Origin: Malus domestica
Taxonomy: Eukaryota; Streptophyta; Magnoliopsida; Rosales; Rosaceae
Reading direction: 5' to 3'
DNA: 64,000 nt
Assembly: GCF_042453785.1 (NCBI RefSeq)
Contig: NC_091667.1
Location: forward strand, 35,270,001-35,334,000
The position numbers and the translations under genes are program-made. Position 1 is the first letter of the stretch. Every line of letters starts with the position of its first letter. Positions 1-10,750 of this stretch are shown in pieces. The notes under the pieces are model-generated. The model did not search any database, was not told where the DNA came from, and saw only the letters and a list, made by a program, of their open reading frames with translations.

Positions 1-66
1 GCACAATGTATGATAATGTTGGCACAATAATTGACGTTAAGCTGTGAGGTGACAGAGAATACATGG

Positions 67-176
67 AGAGTCCCACTTTGACAAAACAAAAAATGTCTGC
101 AATTTTGGTCATTGTTTCTTTGATTTCAACTTTGTTCACTTTGCAGACATTTTTGGTTTTGTCAAAGTGGGACTCT
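67..176. repeat. Near-perfect hairpin (small MITE or foldback)
   Basis: The left arm AGAGTCCCACTTTGACAAAA continues to TGTCTGCAA. It is mirrored by TTGCAGACA through TTTTGTCAAAGTGGGACTCT at 142-176, giving arms of about 35 bases with very few mismatches around a ~40 base loop. No coding potential is seen. It could be a small non-autonomous DNA element or a hairpin RNA source. Confidence 0.75.
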
Positions 177-598
177 CTATGACACACCCCGTCCCGAAGG
201 AGGGGATGCTGGCCGTCATGTGAGAGTGACGTAACCATTTACATAGTTCGGAAGCTTTAAAGATACAATTACTAAGATGTAACACCCGAGGGTGAGTCCT
301 ACTTTTGTGAATTCTGTCAGAACACCGTTGGATTCCTTGTGGCCACCAAAGCTCTGCTATCTTGAACCTGGAGGGGCGCAAAACAAAGTTGAGTGAGTCA
401 GTAAAACAAAGTTTTTCGAAAATATTTCATTTAACAACATTTCTAACCCCTCGTTGTAAAACATGTATACTTTCCCAGAAAATAACATAATATGCATATA
501 ATTCTTCAAATATCTCAAATCACCAATCTTTATCAAAAACTAGAAAGTATGCCATGCATACATTATATGAATTGATAATTGTTGCATATATATGTTAT

Positions 599-881
599 TG
601 TAACATCTCACATCGCCCAGGGGAGTGATCCTTAAATATATATTCTCATCCCTACCTAGCACGAGACCTTTTGGGAGCTTACTGGCTACGGGTTCCGTAA
701 GAACTCCGAAGTTAAGCGAGAATTAGGCCAGAGCACTCCTAGGATGGGTGACCCATTGGGAAGTTGCTCGTGAGTTCTCAAAAACAAAACCGTGAGGGAA
801 TGGTAAGCCCAAAGCGGACAATATCGTGCTACGGTGGTGGAACAGGCCCGGGATATGGTGGACCCAGGCCAGGATGTGACA
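599..881 (+). mobile_element. Cassandra-type solo LTR with 5S rRNA-like core (copy A)
   Basis: A 283 bp segment with TG...CA ends (TGTAACATC ... GGATGTGACA). Its centre resembles plant 5S rRNA: AGAACTCCGAAGTTAAGCG near 700-719 (A-box region) and AGGATGGGTGACC at 741-753 (C box). 5S-like sequence inside a short LTR is the hallmark of Cassandra TRIM elements. There is no second LTR or internal region, and no clear target-site duplication, consistent with an old solo LTR. The family assignment is from memory. Confidence 0.85.
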
Positions 882-1209
882 CTCTATGAATTCTCTGTCA
901 CCTCATAATTTAACGTTAATTCTCATGCTAACATTATAAAATATTGTGCTAAAAACATGAGGTGACAGAGAGTCATACTTTTGAGAGAGTCACCTTAGCC
1001 CTTCTCAAAAAAATAAAAACACAATGAACAAATTTGAAATCCAAGCAAAAGACTATAACCAAAAATGCATCTTACCTTAAAAATAATTAAGGGTGGGAGA
1101 TCAACTATTTAGACCAAAATTTTTAAACCATATAACGTGGTTGTTGATAATTTAATTATTACTTAAGTGTTGATTAACATGATTATTTCCTATTAGTGAC
1201 ACATCGCAT

Positions 1210-1359
1210 AATTTACACCTGGGGTGTGATATTCACACACCTCATTTTACTTCTCACACACATCTTGATAATTTTCAGCCGTCAGATCAGACGAATTGAA
1301 GAAGATTAATGGACAAAAATTATCAAGGGGTGTGTGGATAGCACACCCCTTTACAAATT
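1210..1359. mobile_element. Palindromic MITE (copy A)
   Basis: About 150 bp with terminal inverted repeats: AATTTACACCTGGGGTGTG ... CACACACC on the left, and GGTGTGTGGATAGCACACCC then CTTTACAAATT on the right. A second internal match pairs CTTGATAATTTT with AAAATTATCAAG. It has no coding capacity. Confidence 0.7.
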
Positions 1360-2542
1360 TGATAAAAAAAAAGTTGATTTACCTAACATTACCCAATAAT
1401 TAAACATGCAAAGAATATTTATAAGTGTGTGATGAGCAAATATAAAAGGAAAGTAGAAGCACTCTTGATATGACTTTTCAGAACAACTCGAAGGCATTCA
1501 CAAACAAAAACTTTGAGATGATGTGAACAATGCTAATTCTACAAATTGGTGTGCCATAAGACTAGTAAAACCATAGCAAATAAAATCAAACCTAAATTAG
1601 GAAAAAAAGAAAGAGAAACGTATGACTTGGTATACAGCTAATAACTAGGATTGTTTTATTCTTTGAAAGGCATCGAGGGATTGTTTTATTTATGTGATGT
1701 TGCATTTCGCATTACATATTTACTCAATTGAATTTTGTAGCTAATAACTGGGACTAATCAGGTGAAAATCAAAATTCACATACGTATGAACAAACAAACG
1801 ATGGACAACGAAATTCGAAAGTAAGAATATTATTAAATAAACAAGAATGCTGAAACGACTACAAAATTCGTAAGAATCTTACTACCTTCAATCTCAAACT
1901 AAATTACAAAGTATATTTATAGCGACATAAACCTAAGAAACTTCAGTGCGTAGATACCAAAAATACACTAATACAAAATCAAATCAATTCTCTATTAATT
2001 TACTAAATAAACGAATAAATTCCAACATAATCCACTATAGCTTTATGTAACTTTGTGTGTAGCTAGCTAGATGCATGACTTGGAATCGAATTGTAAAACG
2101 TAGGTTACAAACATACAATACAAGTTAAGTCTCGACTTACGGTAAAAATTTGTGCCCAAATGCTTGATCACGTAATTCGTAAGTCATATTTTACAAAAAT
2201 ATGAGATTTTTGTGCATTTTCATCCCACTTAACTTCCCGTGGTCTCATCCGACGTCAGAACTACTCAAATCAGTCAGTCTTGTCCTATAATCATACCCTA
2301 GAAGAAGAAATGTGATTGTATTGAGTTCTATGGTGAACTCCAAAAGCAATGAACTTGAAGCTGAGATGCCAAATTGCCAATTTGGCAATTAGGATCATAT
2401 TTCCAAGAACCCAACAGTCCAGCCCACAAACATCTGAACAGGTTATTCTTCAAATATCTCAAATCACCAATCTTTATCAAAAACTAGAAAGTATGCCATG
2501 CATACATTATATGAATTGATAATTGTTGCATATATATGTTAT

Positions 2543-2825
2543 TGTAACATCCCACATCGCTCAGGGGAGTGCTCCTTAAATATATATTCTCATCCCTACC
2601 TAGCACGAAACCTTTTGGGAGCTTACTGGCTACGGGTTTCGTAAGAACTTCGAAGTTAAGCGAGAATGAGGCCATAGCACTCCCAGGATAGGTGACCCAC
2701 TGGGAAGTTGCTCGTGAGTTCCCAAAAACAAAACCGTGAGGGAATGGTAAGCCCAAAGCGAACAATATCGTGCTACGGTGGTGGAACAGGCCCGGGATAT
2801 GGTGGACCCAGGCTAGGATGTGACA
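2543..2825 (+). mobile_element. Cassandra-type solo LTR with 5S rRNA-like core (copy B)
   Basis: Same element as 599-881, present because the surrounding block was duplicated rather than by a second insertion: both flanks match too. The C-box-like motif here reads GGATAGGTGACC instead of GGATGGGTGACC, and ACTCCG has become ACTTCG, so this copy has a damaged 5S-like internal promoter. Confidence 0.85.
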
Positions 2826-3153
2826 CTCTATGAATTCTCTGTCACCTCATAATTTAACGTTAATTCTCATGCTAACATTATAAAATATTGTGCTAAAAAC
2901 ATGAGGTGACAGAGAGTCCTACTTTTGAGAGAGTCACCTTAGCCCTTCTCAAAAAAATAAAAACACAATGAACAAATTTGAAATCCAAGCAAAAGACTAT
3001 AACCAAAAATTCATCTTACCTTAAAAATAATTAAGGGTGGGAGATCAACTATTTAGACCAAAATTTTTAAACCATATAATGTGGTTGTTGATAATTTAAT
3101 TATTACTTAAGTGTTGATTAACATGATTATTTCCTATTAGTGACACATCGCAT

Positions 3154-3303
3154 AATTTACACCTGGGGTGTGATATCCACACACCTCATTTTACTTCTCA
3201 CACACCTCTTGATAATTTTCGGCCGTCAGATCGGACGAATTGAAGAAGCTCAATGGACAAAAATTATCAAGGGGTGTGTGGATAGCACACCCCTTTATAA
3301 ATT
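3154..3303. mobile_element. Palindromic MITE (copy B)
   Basis: Duplicate of the 1210-1359 element inside tandem unit B. The left arm here reads GGGGTGTGATATCCACACACC, which pairs better with the right arm GGTGTGTGGATAGCACACCC. Non-coding. Confidence 0.7.
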
Positions 3304-4624
3304 TGATAAAAAAAAGTTGATATACCTAACATTACCCAATAATTAAACATGCAAAGAATATTTATAAGTGTGTGATGAGCAAATATAGAAGGAAAGTAGA
3401 AGCACTCTTGATATGACTTTTCAGAACAACTCGAAGGCATTCACAAACAAAAACTTTAAGATGATGTGAACAATGCTAATTCTACAAATTGGTGTGCCAT
3501 AAGACTAGTAAAACCATAGCAAATAAAATCAAACCTAAATTAGGAAAAAAAGAAAGAGAAACGTATGACTTGGTATACAGCTAATAACTAGGATTGTTTT
3601 ATTCTTTGAAAGGCATTGAGGGATTGTTTTATTTATGTGATGTTGCATTTCGCATTACATATTTACTCAATTGAATTTTGTAGCTAATAACTGGGAATAA
3701 TCAGGTGAAAATCAAAATTCACATACGTATGAACAAACAAACGATGGACAACGAAATTCGAAAGTAAGAATATTATTAAATAAACAAGAATGCTGAAACG
3801 GCTACAAAATTCGTAAGAATCTTACTACCTTCAATCTCAAACTAAATTACAAAGTATATTTATAGCGACATAAACCTAAGAAACTTCAGTACGTAGATAC
3901 CAAAAATACACTAATACAAAATCAAATCAATTCTCTATTAATTTACTAAATAAACGAATAAATTCCAACATAATCCACTATAGCTTTATGTAACTTTGTG
4001 TGTAGCTAACTAGATGCATGACTTGGAATCGAATTGTAAAACGTAGGTTACAAACATACAATACAAGTTAAGTCTCGACTTACGGTAAAAATTTGTGCCC
4101 AAATGCTTGATCATGTAATTCGTAAGTCATATTTTACAAAAATATGAGATTTTTGTGCATTTTCATCCCACTTAACTTCCCGTGGTCTCATCCGACGTCA
4201 GAACTACTCAAATCAGTCAGTCTTGTCCTACAATCATACCCTAGAAGAAGAAATGTGATTGTATTGAGTTCTATGGTGAACTCCAAAAGCAATGAACTTG
4301 AAGCTGAGATGCCAAATTGCCAATTTGGCAATTAGGATCATATTTCCAAGAACCCAACAGTCCAGCCCACAAACATCTGAACAGGTTATTTTTGGCCTGA
4401 CGCAGAGCAGAATCGGCAGATCGCTGATCACCCCCACTCCCTTGCAAATTGCAATAAATTAATAATACAAATAGCATATATCTGCAACTAAAATAAATTT
4501 TAAATAGTAAAAATAATATATTAAAAAGGGAGCATGATAAGTGGCATGGGGACACTGCATTATATAAATGATTGTGTCTTTTTCCCTGATTTGTCTTTGT
4601 TATATGATATCATCATCACTCTAG

Positions 4625-4677
4625 CCAATATTACTGAATAATACCACTCCTCCCCACTCAGTAAATTTTATATAAAT
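4625..4677 (+). promoter_or_regulatory. CCAAT and TATA boxes of the CCT-domain gene
   Basis: CCAAT lies at 4625-4629 and TATATAAAT at 4669-4677, about 160 bases before the start codon, followed by a CT-rich leader. The spacing suits a plant core promoter. Only about 440 bases separate the start codon from the tandem duplication upstream. Confidence 0.6.
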
Positions 4678-4833
4678 TCTCTCTCTCTTCTCTCTCCTAC
4701 TCCTCAACTTAAAATCTCCAAACCCAAACAAACCTAGACTCTATTTCTCTCTCTCTAGCAATTTTGTTGCTGTTGTGTTTCAGTCACTTCAGTGTGCTTT
4801 CTGTTTCCTCTGTTTCTGGGTTCTTCTTTGAGA

Positions 4834-4938
4834 ATGTATGCAGAGACTGGGCTTTTGTTCCCCTATTTACAGAATTCTCCTCAGGATTTCCAGCAGCTGG
4901 AGGAGTTCTGCAGAACCCAAAAGTTAAATGCTCCATTG

Positions 4939-4971
<33 letters not shown>

Positions 4972-7759
4972 ACACACATGTGTGCATTTTTTTTGTAAAT
5001 TTTTGTTAGTTCTGTGATATTTGTCTTGGTTTTTCTCATAGATTTGCTTGATCTGCATTGAATTGATTATTTCTGAGATGGGTTTTAGCTGAATTAGTGG
5101 AAAGTTTGTGAATTTGCGTTGCTCTCTTGTGATTTAGTCTGTGCTCTGTCCAATTATATCAATAACCCTCCGTTTTTTTCTCGAGAAAATGGGGACTATC
5201 TATGGATTCAATACATATGAAGCTCAAAGTTCAAAACTTTGACATTTATTTATGTTTATTGGTTTAATTTTTCACCTTATTCCCTGTCTGGTTGCTGAGA
5301 AAACCAGTGGGAAAATGTCAAATTTTGGGGATTCAAGTTAGGAAGTGGGAAAGAGAGAAAATTGCTAATTTCTCTGACTAATTCTTTGTAAAGTTTGAAT
5401 ATTTAACAATCAAACAAGGCATAAATGTTTAATTTTGGAGAGGAAAAAGATGGATTTTTCCTTCTTCTTAATTATCAATGTTTCTCCCACATTTAATCAT
5501 AAATTTCAATCCAAAACACCGTTTCTGGTTCCCAACAGCAACAACAAAACCCTATCTCACTAAGTAGCGTCGGCTGTATGAATCCCAGAATGTTGGCTTT
5601 GCACCGCCTTGTTTCTGGGTTTCCAAAAAAAAAAAGAAAAAAACAGAAAAGGAAAATAAAAATATCTTGGTCTTGTTGTTTTTATTTCATCAGGGCATGC
5701 AATGTAACAGCTGGACTTTGCTTTATGTGCTGGATTATCTGGAAAGGGATGAAACAGAGATACTTGTGTAATTGGAAACGTTTTCGTAGTTACGTGCTCT
5801 TTTATATTTCCTCCATTTTTCTGATGCAGTCTGAATGCTAAAGAAGGAAAACATCTTCTTTGTTTTTTAACTTGAGTGGTAAAAAAGGTTAAATCTTCAT
5901 GGAAGAGTAATATATGTGTTAAAAGAATTACTTTGCAGTAAAATTTACTGCCCAATTATTGGTGAGTCATAAAGTTAGAGAGCTTGCCAACTTTTCCACT
6001 TTCTTTGTTTTGGTCTATTTTTGTAGGTATTGCCAGTAACTTTTCATGTTTGTTTAGGTCTGAAGTTGTGTTTTTTCTTTGGCTAATGCAGAATTGCTTC
6101 TCCGAGGCTTCGATGATGGCGGATTATGACCTGGGAGGAGAATGGGATCTATTCAAGGCTCCAGAGCCTATCATCGAAGAACCGGACATTGGCCTTGATC
6201 CCATGACACCCATGACAGCAGCCATTTCAATGATATCTTGCGGCGAAGATGTCACCTCCTCGCAAGGACTCAAGGTTGCAGACTTTGAATCACTTCAAAG
6301 CGAGCAGCTTTTGAATGACGTCTTCTATGACAAGGATATCTTAGGGAAAGACACGATAGAAGCACCGCTTTCTGAGGCACTGGATATCAAAATTCCTGTT
6401 TTGGCAGTGGATGGAAATCATATTCAGGAAAACAAACCGCTCCGTGACATGTCGTTTCAGAAGAGTGTCAGCTCAGGATGTTTAACCTCAATGGACTGGG
6501 TGCACGGACCTTCAACGAAGCCAAGTTTTCTGGATTTTGCTGGGATGGATTTGGGTGCTTATGGGATTCGTAGAGCGTTCAGTGATGGAGATATTAAGGT
6601 CAGATATAGTTAGCTTAGTTATTTTATGCTATATATATTTGGTTTGAAAGTATTTAAATTATGGACATCTGACTTTGACAGCCTATGTTTCTCATACAAA
6701 CAACATCTCATACAAACAACAATTGAATCATTCTCTCATAGCCTTTAAACAATCTATAACGAAATGAACCCCGTGCCTTCCATATCTTTCGGTCCATTAA
6801 ACAATCCCATTCCTTAGAGAACTTACCAAACGTTTTCCAGCTGTGAGATTGATGCATTTGTGCAACCGATGTATGTTAATCTCTTGACCCCACGTCTACA
6901 AATCAGGGAGTTTTTAAGACAGGTTGATAATTCATTTATTTCCAATAAATCAATAAGCAATTATTGTCTTTGTAACAAAGCCTGGTGGACTGAGAAATGT
7001 TTAGACATGTCTGGCTATTTCCACAGGATGGGACTAGGTCATTGATACTGAGTTTTTATGACAGACTCTCGGTAACAGTAACACAAGCCTCATCCAGTCC
7101 TCTGTAGAGCGGCCCATAGTTATCAGCAACTGCAGCAGGGAGGAACGCAGGGAAAAGCTTTCAAGATACCGCAACAAGAAGACAAAGAGGAACTTCGGCA
7201 GGAAAATCAAGGTAAAATCCTGATCAATATTGTTTCTATGGACTCACTACTGTAATATTGAATAAATAATTCAATGGAAACATATCGGAGCGAGAGATAC
7301 AGTCAAAATTCCTGCATAGCTTTGTACTGAAGCAACATTTGCAGCATTGGACAAGCATTATCTGTTTCTTTTATTCTATTAATCAATGATCTTACGCACA
7401 TTTCACCTTTTCCGATTGACCTTTGTGATTGTTTACTCGAGGCTGTTGAAACAGGGTTGGTTGTTCGCTTTATATGCATCGATGATTTTCAGTCCCGTTA
7501 ATAGCTTTAGATTAAAAAAAGCTGCATATCTATACTTGAGTAACTATAACAGCATCTCTTGTCGATTGAAGCACTTTCTTATATACTTCCCGTTTTCTGG
7601 ATTCGGGCCTTGGAGCTCATACGTTACAGTAAGTCGGAAACTGATCAAATGCCTTCATTTCAGTATGCGTGCAGGAAGGCTCTTGCAGACAACCAGCCGA
7701 GGATCCGCGGAAGGTTTGCCAAGACCGAAGAATCGTATGCCAAGAGGCAAAACTGTTGA
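4834..7759 (+). CDS. CCT-domain protein (CMF class, At5g53420/At4g27900-like)
   Basis: Four exons, all with GT-AG introns and phase 0 joins: 4834-4938, 6092-6598, 7065-7211 and 7664-7759, giving 284 residues. Exon 3 ends and exon 4 begins inside the CCT domain (about residues 230-274), seen as REERREKLSRYRNKKTKRNF and YACRKALADNQPRIRGRFAK. CCT domains, as in CONSTANS and TOC1, act in the nucleus in DNA-associated NF-Y-type complexes and in nuclear import. No B-box or response-regulator domain precedes it, so this is the CCT-motif-only class. The N-terminus MYAETGLLFPYLQNSPQDF and the acidic middle (LGGEWDLFKAPEPIIEEPD) look like an activation region. Intron 1 is long and carries an AT-rich stretch and a LINE 3' end. 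The next gene on the same strand is the ATX-class methyltransferase, as recalled for Arabidopsis. The exact target genes are unknown. The structure is well supported; the subclass name is from memory. Confidence 0.88.
5533..5583 (-). mobile_element. LINE (RTE-type) 3' end fragment in intron 1
   Basis: CAACAGCAACAACAAAACCC then TCACTAAGTAGCGTCGGCTG matches the reverse complement of the conserved 3' tail of plant RTE-like LINEs and derived SINEs (GGGATAAGGCTTTGTTGTTG in sense). It lies inside intron 1 of the CCT-domain gene, antisense to it. Only the tail is visible. Confidence 0.6.
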
Positions 7760-9998
7760 CTAATATATGTATGAAATAATAATAATAAGAATGTAGAAAT
7801 GAAGTAGCTAGGTCGAATGATGATGTAATGGAAGAGATGAGATCGGTAGTAGTAGTCAGTTTAGGCTAGACAACCCAAAATCCTCCTCTGCCTTAAGTGT
7901 TTGATCTCTTATATCATCTTCTCTAATAATATTCTCTTCTATAGACCTTCGTTCGTACATGGCCGAACTACGAATGGATATAAATACGGCGTATGTATGT
8001 TGAATAAGGGTGTATGTATGTTGAATAATCGGGCGGGGGAAGCAAACAGTTGTACTTGTTCATATCGTATGTAATGAAATGGCAATTTTCCTACTTTCTA
8101 GTCCCTCTCCTCCACTTCTGCAATGGTGCATTCGCTCAACAATGGTATTTTGATCACTTTCTTGAGATGGAATGTTTATTTCAACTTGTTTCATTGGTTT
8201 CAATTCAACCAATCCGACCAAATTTTGATCGGTTTCAATCAATGATTTGACCGATTGGATTGGATCGGATCAAACATGATTGGATAGGATCATGGATTTG
8301 CTTGTGAGAATCCAATCCAGCTTGGTTGGTTTCATGCTTTTTCCCCCCTTATAAGCATGTAACACTGAACAAATTATAAACAATTGGGACATATAGAAGT
8401 GATGGGTTGTCATGTGACGGCCGCCCATAGTTCCGCCACGTCACCACCTCATTGCTCCGACCGTCGACGTTGTCATGCTCGTCTTGCAACCTTCCCACCG
8501 ACCACTCGTAACTAATCTCAGTTACAATTTCTCGTACATATAAATATATGCAAACTGAACAAGTACACTGTGCTGTTGTGTTCCAACTTCCAACTTCCAA
8601 AAACATGGGAGTGTTAGAGATGGGCCCACATCATAACATAAGCTGCTGCTGCTGTCGAACCTTTTTGGTGTCAAAATTTGTTGAAACGCCATAACCACCA
8701 AAGCTTCATGGAAGAACGAACTCGTGTACGCCTGTACGGGCGGCCGTGCCGCCCTTCTCAGTTCTCACAAGGCGGGACTCCGGGCAGGCGTTAGTGATGC
8801 AAGAATACAAAGAGTCCTGATATTGTAATACATGTGATTCTATATACGGGCATATACGTGATCCGACTGTTGAACTCAAGATTTTCTCCGTGCCCCAATC
8901 CCTTTCTTCTTAAAATTCAACTCCAAGAACACATTGTTTGACGATTATCTTGTGCTGGTAGGTTGGCGTTGACCTCCCAAAAAAATTAAAGTGGTTGGTG
9001 AATCTCTACACGAAATCTCAAAAACCCATCCACCTAAAAACACAACCAATCTCAAAAAACAAACACCCACCTTCGCAACACAACCCACAACATAAAAATT
9101 GTTGGGGAAAAACATCCTCAACTGTCTCTCACGAGCTATCCATCGATGCAACCAAAAAAATAAACAAACCTTATCGAAAAACACCAATTTACAAAGCGAA
9201 AAATATGAAAGAAAATGTCAACTTCCATTTGGGCCTGAAAACAGAGGGGGCCACGATGCTATTCTGTTCCCGAAACGGAGAAATTCAACCCAACACCACC
9301 ACCAAACCAAAACTTAAATTTTATTTTTCCTTGTACCGCAAAAACAATAATTTGAGAGAAGGCCATCTTCGTCCCTCCCTCGACAACTTCAAAGTTTTCA
9401 TTTTTTTTTTTTTTTTGGTCCTTGGCTTGCAGACAGCCGGCTAGGTCCCCACCGATTTTTCGAAACAATGTGACGAGCCCTACCCGCTGAGGCCGATTTT
9501 TAGAACAGAGAGTTGTACTTGTACTAGCAGGAGAACCAACATGAAAGTTTTTGTGAGACACCCAAAAAAGAAAGGGAAAAAGAAGATACCCAAAATAACC
9601 CCACTAAAAAAAATTGGTGGGAAAATTCTTGAAGAATTTAAAAACCCAAAAAACACAAACTGTACCTATGCCGCCATGCTCCGGTGACCACCATCCTCTT
9701 ACCCCCCAATTCTCAGCGCTCACAACAAAAACCCAACAAAATCAAAAAACCATCGTACTAAAGTTACAAATTGGTTCAGAACAAAACCAAGAACATAGAA
9801 CTTCGATTCAGTGCGACATTTGTTGTTTCGGATTTAAAGTTTCCGACTTTCTTGGAACACAACTTTTGCGACATGTCTTTGCACTCTGCAACCAAAAATT
9901 TAAAATAAAACAACCTTCGAATTAAATCCACAAAAAAAAAAAAAAAAAACCCAACCCAAAGAGTGGCACTATACTACCAGATTGTCCATGAAGACTAT

Positions 9999-10032
<34 letters not shown>

Positions 10033-10090
10033 GACCTTGCCAGGAAGAATTGCGCTCTAAAACACGTTAGGCGCACGTTAGCCCCTACCA

Positions 10091-10149
<59 letters not shown>

Positions 10150-10352
10150 ATACAATATAACACTTTGCAAAGATAACGCCGGCCCCCATCTCTCTCTTTC
10201 TCTCTAACTCCCCGCTCCCTCTCTCTCTCTCCTCGCTCTTTCTCTCTCTAAAAGCTTTCGCAGAAAATTAAAACAGAAAAATATTCAGGTCTCATATTAT
10301 ATTCCCTTCCGCTGCTTAACATAATTACATTACAATTACGACAATTTGATTT

Positions 10353-10384
<32 letters not shown>

Positions 10385-10750
10385 GCGCTCTGAAGCAGTT
10401 GGAAAGAGACTTCCTGGATATATAGATAGATCCCTATTTCCCAATCCAACTGTTTTCTTCTCAATTTCGATCCTTTTCGTCTAATTCTCGAGCATTCTTT
10501 CTGCTCTGTTTCTCTCCCAATTTTTCTGTTTGTTTCCCGAGAAAACGATTCTGTAGCGGGTATCGTTTGAACTGCTCTGTTTTGGGGACACCCAGTTGGG
10601 GATTAGGGTTTATAGGCGATTTGGGAATTGGGTTTTTTATGAAATCAAAAGGGTTTTTTGGGTGTTAATGCTGAAGTGAAAAGATTTCACCTTTTGGGTT
10701 TATGGGATTCATCGATTCGTGGAGTTTGTGAAATTTGATTTTCTTATACA
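7760..10750. other. Intergenic region, no gene recognised
   Basis: Between the CCT and ATX genes. It holds the CCT gene 3' region (AATAAT-rich at about 7775), a GATTGGATCGG-rich stretch near 8220-8290, an A/C-rich unrecognised stretch at 8990-9960, and three long CT microsatellites just before the ATX gene. Open frames at 8995-9444 and 9259-9561 overlap on opposite strands and resemble no family I know. Confidence 0.6.
10001..10384. repeat. CT microsatellites in the ATX-gene upstream/leader region
   Basis: Three pure (CT)n tracts lie at 10001-10030, 10094-10145 and 10361-10384, with shorter CT-rich runs between. They lie 370-750 bases before the start codon. CT/GA tracts near plant transcription starts are common and can bind BPC/GAGA-binding factors. 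They are likely length-variable. Confidence 0.9.

Larger units (their letters stand above)
1..949. mobile_element. Foldback/TIR element, left end at or beyond window edge
   Basis: The first ~70 bases (starting GCACAATGTATGATAATGTT) are an inverted copy of positions 885-949 (ending ATAAAATATTGTGC). The arms share GAGGTGACAGAGAAT and ACGTTAA blocks with scattered mismatches. Between the arms lie an inner hairpin (67-176), a retroelement-like stretch (about 180-480) and a Cassandra LTR (599-881), so this is a nested structure. A further short inverted match to the right arm lies at 957-972. No transposase is visible. The left boundary cannot be fixed because it meets the window edge. Confidence 0.55.
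501..2444. repeat. Tandem duplication, unit A (~1.94 kb)
   Basis: This block, starting ATTCTTCAAATATCTCAAAT, is followed head-to-tail by a nearly identical block. Matching landmarks are offset by 1,943-1,944 bases throughout. It contains a Cassandra solo LTR, a palindromic MITE and otherwise AT-rich non-coding DNA. ORFs in it are short and unsupported. Confidence 0.93.
2445..4388. repeat. Tandem duplication, unit B (~1.94 kb)
   Basis: Second direct copy of 501-2444 with sparse single-base differences. It ends in GGTTATT, where unit A runs into CTTCAAAT and unit B into TTTGGCC. Only ATT is shared across the junction, so microhomology or unequal crossing-over is plausible. It ends about 445 bases before the start codon of the CCT-domain gene and forms that gene's distal upstream region. 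Confidence 0.93.

Noticed and set aside
672-780. A real 5S rRNA gene
   Set aside because: The similarity is partial and lies inside a TG...CA-bounded LTR; it is the 5S-like part of a Cassandra element.
8995-9561. Overlapping ORFs on both strands (149 and 100 codons)
   Set aside because: A/C-rich sequence, no family resemblance, no splice context; considered chance.
9982-10176. Ser/Leu-repeat ORF
   Set aside because: Translation of CT microsatellites.
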